From Piscirickettsiaceae bacterium (lineage in GTDB: Bacteria; Pseudomonadota; Gammaproteobacteria; Nitrosococcales; Methylophagaceae), in NCBI GenBank assembly GCA_030627065.1, contig DAOUSV010000044.1, positions 1-10,042 of the forward strand: a stretch of 10,042 nucleotides of DNA. Direction: 5' to 3'. The stretch's first letter is position 1. Each line of letters begins with the position of its first letter. Of this stretch, positions 6,380 through 10,042 are shown one piece after another. The notes under the pieces were generated by a model. It saw nothing but the letters and a program-made list of their open reading frames with translations. It was not told where the DNA came from and searched no databases. A program made the position numbers and the translations under genes.

Positions 6380-7173
6380 TATTTAATCTCCTCTTTGTCT
6401 TTTTTATCTTGTTTTCGTTGTCGCCACTCTGTGAGCTGTGCATAACCCATCACGCTCATAATGGGGAATAAACTAGCAAAAGCAATCAAGCCAAAGCCAT
6501 CCATTAAGGGACTACGTCCTGGAATAGTTGATGCTAAACCAAGGCCTAATGCAGCCACTAATGGCACGGTAACCGTTGATGTTGTTACGCCACCCGAATC
6601 ATAGGCTAAGGCAATAATGAGCTTGGGCGCATAGAATGTTTGAATAATGACAATGACATAACCCGCCATAATGTAATAGTACAACGGTGTGCCAGTAATA
6701 ATACGGAATGTGCCTAGCGATATACCCACTGCAACGCCAATCGCAACGGCAATACGCAAACCCCAAATAGTGATTGCGCCACCCGATACTTCTTCCGCCT
6801 TAATAGCTACTGCTAATAAAGACGGCTCAGCAATTGTGGTGGCAAAACCAATGGCCGCAGCAAAGATATACACCCACATATAATCACCCCAGTGAATCAC
6901 TTCGGGAAATGATGCTAAACCTGCATAGACAAATTCAGGAGCGGTGAGTTGTGCCGCCATTAATTTACCTAGGGGGAATAAAGCCTGCTCTAGTCCTTGT
7001 AAAAAGAACGTCAGTCCAACAACAACATAAAAGAAACCAAATAAGACTTTTTTGAGGTTGGGAATCGCTTTACGAATAACAAAAATCTGAAAGCCAAATA
7101 TAACTATAGCAATGGGCACAACATCTTTTAATGTTTGTACAAATACTTGGAATAGAGAGCTTAATAATTCCAT
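6379..7173 (-). CDS. DUF1538 membrane protein, second subunit
   Basis: A 264-residue integral membrane protein with about six or seven hydrophobic segments and a lysine-rich cytoplasmic tail (RQRKQDKKDKEEIK). It carries the DUF1538 hallmarks: RKAIPNLKKVLFGFFYVVVG, GLEQALFPLG, FATTIAEPSLLAVA, AYDSGGVTTSTVTVPLVAAL and MDGFGLIAFASL. It is clearly paralogous to the upstream gene product, and the two start-stop codons overlap as TAATG, so equal synthesis of a heteromer is likely. From memory, paired DUF1538 proteins of a halophilic Halomonas (UmpAB) were reported as a two-component Na+(Li+,K+)/H+ antiporter; ion specificity here is unproven. Upstream ribosome site is weak, consistent with coupling. 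Confidence 0.9.
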   Translation of the reverse strand: MELLSSLFQVFVQTLKDVVPIAIVIFGFQIFVIRKAIPNLKKVLFGFFYVVVGLTFFLQGLEQALFPLGKLMAAQLTAPEFVYAGLASFPEVIHWGDYMWVYIFAAAIGFATTIAEPSLLAVAIKAEEVSGGAITIWGLRIAVAIGVAVGISLGTFRIITGTPLYYYIMAGYVIVIIQTFYAPKLIIALAYDSGGVTTSTVTVPLVAALGLGLASTIPGRSPLMDGFGLIAFASLFPIMSVMGYAQLTEWRQRKQDKKDKEEIK

Positions 7174-7910
7174 TATGAAATAACCATCCCGTAGGCCATC
7201 ACAAAAATCATCGGTGTTAGCGAAGCAAAGGCGATTAAACCAAAGCCATCTACCATTGGATTTCGCCCTTTAATACTAGATGCCAAGCCTACGCCTAATG
7301 CTGTCACCAGAGGTACTGTAATTGTTGATGTTGTCACGCCGCCAGAATCATAGGCAATACCAATGATCTCAGGTGGGGCGAAGAATGTCATAATTACCAC
7401 GCTCATATAACCTGCAATAATTAGATAATGGATCGGCCAGCCTTTCAATATTCGCAACACACCAATTAATATCGCAAAACCAACGGATACGGCAACGGTA
7501 TAACGTAAACCCGAGGCATAACTCTTCATTGCCTGATCTGTATGTTCAATCATGCCACCTGATGCCGCAACAATCGCCGCTTCTTTGGCTACAGCAATTA
7601 AGGCTGGTTCTGCAACAGTAGTACCAAAGCCAAGTGAAAATGCAAAGGTTAATAACCAAAAAACACTGCCTTTGCGGGCAAAGGCATAGGCCATGCTTTC
7701 ACCAATTGGAAATAAACCCATTTCTAAACCGCGGATAAAAAAGGTCAAACCGAGCATTACTAAGAATACGCCCGTTAGGATCTCAGTCAGATTTGGGATC
7801 GGCTGCTGCAAAATAACAAGCTGAAAAAAGGCAATCACAGCAATAATCGGGGCTAGATCTCGTGCACTACTTAAAAAATAGCCTAAAAAGAGTGATAATT
7901 GTGCTTTCAA
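7173..7910 (-). CDS. DUF1538 membrane protein, first subunit
   Basis: A 245-residue membrane protein, first gene of the operon. Hallmarks match those of its neighbour: QQPIPNLTEILTGVFLVMLG, GLEMGLFPIG, FGTTVAEPALIAVAKEA, AYDSGGVTTSTITVPLVTAL and VDGFGLIAFASL. Compared with its partner it lacks the charged C-terminal tail and has a different loop after TTVAEPALIAVA (a MIEHTDQAMKSY insert). The start is a TTG at 7910; a nearby ATG leads straight into a stop codon, and TAGGG lies about 6 bases upstream. Each subunit seems to contain two related halves (see findings). Probable role: half of a heteromeric cation/proton antiporter in the inner membrane, inferred from the family. Only 43 bases separate it from divergent nadC. 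Confidence 0.88.
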   Translation of the reverse strand: MKAQLSLFLGYFLSSARDLAPIIAVIAFFQLVILQQPIPNLTEILTGVFLVMLGLTFFIRGLEMGLFPIGESMAYAFARKGSVFWLLTFAFSLGFGTTVAEPALIAVAKEAAIVAASGGMIEHTDQAMKSYASGLRYTVAVSVGFAILIGVLRILKGWPIHYLIIAGYMSVVIMTFFAPPEIIGIAYDSGGVTTSTITVPLVTALGVGLASSIKGRNPMVDGFGLIAFASLTPMIFVMAYGMVIS

Positions 7911-7930
7911 GAGTTACCCTACATCCTTTC

Positions 7931-7960
7931 GTTTTAAAAATAGCTTAATAACTATGTCAA
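7931..7960 (-). promoter_or_regulatory. Candidate promoter of the DUF1538 operon, overlapping the nadC start
   Basis: On the minus strand a consensus -35 box TTGACA (7955-7960) is followed after 18 bases by TAAAAC (about 7931-7936), a 4 of 6 match to -10. The -35 box lies in the first codons of nadC. I could not identify a convincing nadC promoter on the plus strand. Confidence 0.35.
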
Positions 7961-8796
7961 TAGACAATCCAATTCCTGCACAAAGCATTAAAGACCAAGT
8001 CAAATTAGCACTACAAGAGGATGTAGGTCAACAGGATTTAACCGCGGATTTGATCCCTATCAACTCAATGGCTAACGCAACACTGATATCACGTGAATCT
8101 GCCATTTTATGTGGCACACAGTGGTTGGATGAAACCTTTGCCCAATTAGACCCAACGGTTAAGATTCACTGGTACTTTAACGATGGTGACAGAGTAGGGA
8201 TTGATGATGTTATTTGTACATTACAAGGCTCGGCTCGCTTCCTACTCACTGGTGAACGCTCCGCAATCAATTTTATCCAAACACTATCAGCGACAGCAAC
8301 ACTAGCTCGTCATTATGCGGATCAGGTTAGTGGTATGAAAGTTCAAATTCTTGATACTCGTAAAACAATCCCTGGACTGCGTTTGGCACAAAAATATGCA
8401 GTCACCTGTGGCGGCTGTTTTAATCACCGTATCGGGCTTTATGACGGTATTTTAATCAAAGAAAATCATATCAATGCTGCCGGCTCAATTGCCAATGCAG
8501 TAGCGCAAGCACGTGATTTACATCCTGATATTGCCATTGAAGTGGAAGTCGAAACCTTTGAAGAGCTAGAGCAAGCCCTAAGCGCCAAAACGGATATTAT
8601 CCTACTGGATAACTTTGATATTCCAGCATTAACAAAAGCTGTTGCCATCAACCAAGGTCAAGCCAAGCTAGAGGCCTCAGGCGGTATTAGCATTGATAAG
8701 TTGAGAGCCATTGCCGAAACAGGCGTTGATCGCATTTCTATCGGTGCGTTAACTAAAGACATTCAAGCCATTGATCTATCCATGCGCTTTATTTAG
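7954..8796 (+). CDS. nadC: NadC, quinolinate phosphoribosyltransferase (decarboxylating)
   Basis: NadC converts quinolinate and PRPP to nicotinate mononucleotide, CO2 and PPi in de novo NAD synthesis (cytoplasm). The 280-residue protein is full length. Active-site residues are visible: Arg102 in LLTGERSAINFIQ, Arg136-Lys137 in ILDTRKTIPGLR, the GGCFNHRIGLYD stretch with His158-Arg159, Lys169 in ILIKENH, Glu198, Asp219 in IILLDN, and the phosphate-binding EASGGI and SIGALT loops near 240-265. No ribosome site is obvious before the ATG, but the N-terminus fits the family. It ends 5 bases before a strong terminator, so it is monocistronic. nadC and ampD are adjacent and divergent in E. coli; here a membrane-protein operon ending in ampD separates them. 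Confidence 0.97.
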   Translation: MSIDNPIPAQSIKDQVKLALQEDVGQQDLTADLIPINSMANATLISRESAILCGTQWLDETFAQLDPTVKIHWYFNDGDRVGIDDVICTLQGSARFLLTGERSAINFIQTLSATATLARHYADQVSGMKVQILDTRKTIPGLRLAQKYAVTCGGCFNHRIGLYDGILIKENHINAAGSIANAVAQARDLHPDIAIEVEVETFEELEQALSAKTDIILLDNFDIPALTKAVAINQGQAKLEASGGISIDKLRAIAETGVDRISIGALTKDIQAIDLSMRFI

Positions 8797-8800
8797 ACGT

Positions 8801-8843
8801 AACAAAACCGTGATGCCATTGCTAACACCACGGTTTTGTTTTT
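8801..8843 (+). terminator. Rho-independent terminator of nadC
   Basis: AACAAAACCGTG (8801-8812) pairs perfectly with CACGGTTTTGTT (8829-8840) around a 16-base loop and is followed by T residues to 8843. On the other strand the T-run is poorer, so it may also stop the convergent PepSY gene, less efficiently. Confidence 0.88.
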
Positions 8844-8855
8844 ACCCTACCTACT

Positions 8856-9365
8856 TTATTCTAAACCAATCTGCCAAAGCTCACGATTCGCTTCAACAAT
8901 TTCACCTGTTGTCGCATCAACTTCAACCTTCATTTCGTGATTTAATTTGGTATCAATATCAAATTCATACGTTGCCGCACCATCAAATTCAATTTCATAT
9001 TCAACTTCAGTGATAACACCCGGATAAATTGATAATGCTGTTTTACGTGCATCTTCTTCGCTTACTTTTGCTTTGGCTTTAAATAATGGATGCTTAACGC
9101 TATCTACTTCACGTTCAACTTCTGATACTAAACCACGATGCGCATTACACTCTACATCCCAGTCTGAACCATCTAATCCACGAATATCAAACTCATAAAA
9201 ATGACCACCTTCTTCATTCTTGAATTCGACTTTTACAATATCACCAGGGCGCTCTTCTAATGCCGCTGCCATACATTTTTCAAATTGATGCGGGTTGTGT
9301 CCATCTGCCATTGCAAATGTAGCCGTTGTCATTAAAAGTGCAGAGGCAATTACTGTTTTAATCAT
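8856..9365 (-). CDS. Secreted tandem PepSY-domain protein
   Basis: A 169-residue exported protein. The signal peptide covers residues 1-20 (MIKTVIASALLMTTATFAMA, cut before DGHNPHQF). The mature part is very acidic and holds two PepSY-like repeats, about residues 25-88 and 98-165; each has a short helix, then strands with VKVEFKNEEGGHFYEFDI in the first and ITEVEYEIEFDGAATYEFDI in the second, ending in the typical 'D..TGEIVEA' turn. Two cysteines, 31 and 73, are both in the first repeat and could form a disulfide in the periplasm. AGGGAA about 7 bases upstream sets the ATG. PepSY proteins lack a single known role (protease inhibition, metal- or reductase-linked functions); a TonB receptor lies upstream, suggesting a link to metal or siderophore uptake. 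Confidence 0.85.
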   Translation of the reverse strand: MIKTVIASALLMTTATFAMADGHNPHQFEKCMAAALEERPGDIVKVEFKNEEGGHFYEFDIRGLDGSDWDVECNAHRGLVSEVEREVDSVKHPLFKAKAKVSEEDARKTALSIYPGVITEVEYEIEFDGAATYEFDIDTKLNHEMKVEVDATTGEIVEANRELWQIGLE

Positions 9366-9388
9366 TGTTATTTTCCCTATATTTATTC

Positions 9389-9424
9389 AAAAAAAAGGGT
9401 GAGCTACATAATGTAACTCACCCT
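9389..9424 (-). terminator. Rho-independent terminator of the TonB-receptor gene
   Basis: On the minus strand AGGGTGAGTTACAT (9411-9424) pairs with ATGTAGCTCACCCT (9396-9409), one G-T wobble aside, followed by eight T residues (9389-9396). It lies about 20 bases after the receptor stop and before the PepSY gene, so the two genes are not simply one unbroken operon. Confidence 0.92.
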
Positions 9425-9443
9425 AATTAAACTACTGCTTTTT

Positions 9444-10042
9444 TTACATTGACACTTTAATACCAATCCAGCCGGCACGTGGTGCGCCATAGCCTAAGAA
9501 AAGATTGTTTTCAATGTCTAAGCCTGGTGCTTCATCAGCTTCACCATAAAGGCCAAATGATTCATATTCACTATCGAATAAGTTATCTACTTTCGCAAAG
9601 AATTGAACATTCTTATTCAAGACATAACGACTATGAAGATTAACCACATTATAGCTATCTAATTGGCTATCTAAGTTAGCCTCATCGCCTCGGATATATT
9701 GACCTGAGTGATGTGATGCATCAAAACCTACTGTAAATGATGGCGTAAAGGCATAATCAACACCAATTTTGATATTGTGCTTAGGAATGCCTGGAATGCT
9801 ATTTCCTTTTTCAACATCAAATTCACCTTCATTAACAGCATCTGCTGATGGATGATTTTCATTCACCGTTTCAAACTCTGATTCAAATGTTGCATCAACG
9901 TAAGAGTAGTTAGCAAACCAGGTAAACTTTTCTTGTTTGCCCGCTAAACTGAACTCCATACCATGACGTTCTGTTTTGTCGACATTTTCAAAGTTACCTA
10001 AGTTAATACGACCATCATCTGCTTCTGCTGGAAGAAATAGAA
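9444..10042 (-). CDS. TonB-dependent outer-membrane receptor (C-terminal part, runs off the window)
   Basis: The last 199 or so residues of a beta-barrel receptor; the frame is open to the right edge, so an internal ATG at 9959 is not the start. Family marks are clear: NFENVDKTERHGMEFSLAG, FTWFANYSYVDATF, an acidic loop, GNSIPGIPKHNIKIGVDYAF, YNVVNLHSRYVLNKNVQFFA and KVDNLFDSEYESFG. These are the final strands of a 22-strand barrel powered by TonB-ExbBD for uptake of iron chelates, cobalamin or similar. The plug and ligand-deciding loops are outside the window, so the substrate cannot be called. The protein ends WIGIKVSM; many barrel proteins end in Phe or another aromatic residue, so the terminal Met is mildly unusual. 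Confidence 0.92.
   Translation of the reverse strand, partial: LFLPAEADDGRINLGNFENVDKTERHGMEFSLAGKQEKFTWFANYSYVDATFESEFETVNENHPSADAVNEGEFDVEKGNSIPGIPKHNIKIGVDYAFTPSFTVGFDASHHSGQYIRGDEANLDSQLDSYNVVNLHSRYVLNKNVQFFAKVDNLFDSEYESFGLYGEADEAPGLDIENNLFLGYGAPRAGWIGIKVSM

Noticed and set aside
8771..9013. Plus-strand frame overlapping the nadC end and the PepSY gene
   Set aside because: It runs through the nadC terminator and antisense to PepSY; composition is His/Gln-rich from the reverse of acidic codons.
1..10042. CRISPR arrays, tRNA or rRNA genes, insertion sequences, prophage or defence genes
   Set aside because: No direct-repeat arrays, cloverleaf sequences, transposase motifs or phage-type genes were seen on either strand.

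Overview
The window looks like part of the chromosome of a gammaproteobacterium of fairly low GC. Three things point there: a SUF iron-sulfur operon led by an Rrf2 regulator of the gammaproteobacterial SUF-regulator type, an ampD gene and a nadC gene lying close together and divergent (as in Escherichia coli, but with genes inserted between them), and a Mip/FkpA-type periplasmic prolyl isomerase. I cannot name the genus.

Left part (1-2933, minus strand): the start of a SUF operon in the order rrf2 regulator, sufB, sufC, sufD, with sufD running off the left edge. rrf2/sufB and sufC/sufD each overlap by 8 bases. The sufB-sufC gap carries two REP-like palindromes. A good sigma70-type promoter precedes rrf2, and its -10 box sits inside a dyad resembling the core of an IscR-type operator, so the regulator probably controls its own operon. 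The regulator keeps three cysteines spaced almost exactly as in IscR.

Middle (2934-5072): a gene-free stretch of 361 bases with a 20-base near-perfect dyad and a large AT-rich stem-loop, then a secreted FKBP prolyl isomerase with a strong terminator, then an orphan AT-rich sulfotransferase-like gene.

Right-centre (5073-8843): the most interesting part. Reading leftward from about 7910 are two paralogous DUF1538 membrane proteins, a PII-like protein, a two-CBS-domain protein and ampD, packed with 1-4 base overlaps or a 3-base gap. Divergent from them, only 43 bases away, is nadC. The ancestral ampD-nadC divergent pair therefore appears split by a four-gene transporter-plus-nucleotide-sensor cassette. 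I infer a two-subunit cation transporter gated by a PII-like protein and a CBS protein sensing adenine nucleotides or related ligands.

Right end (8856-10042, minus strand): a secreted tandem-PepSY protein and the C-terminal part of a TonB-dependent outer-membrane receptor, with a strong terminator between them.
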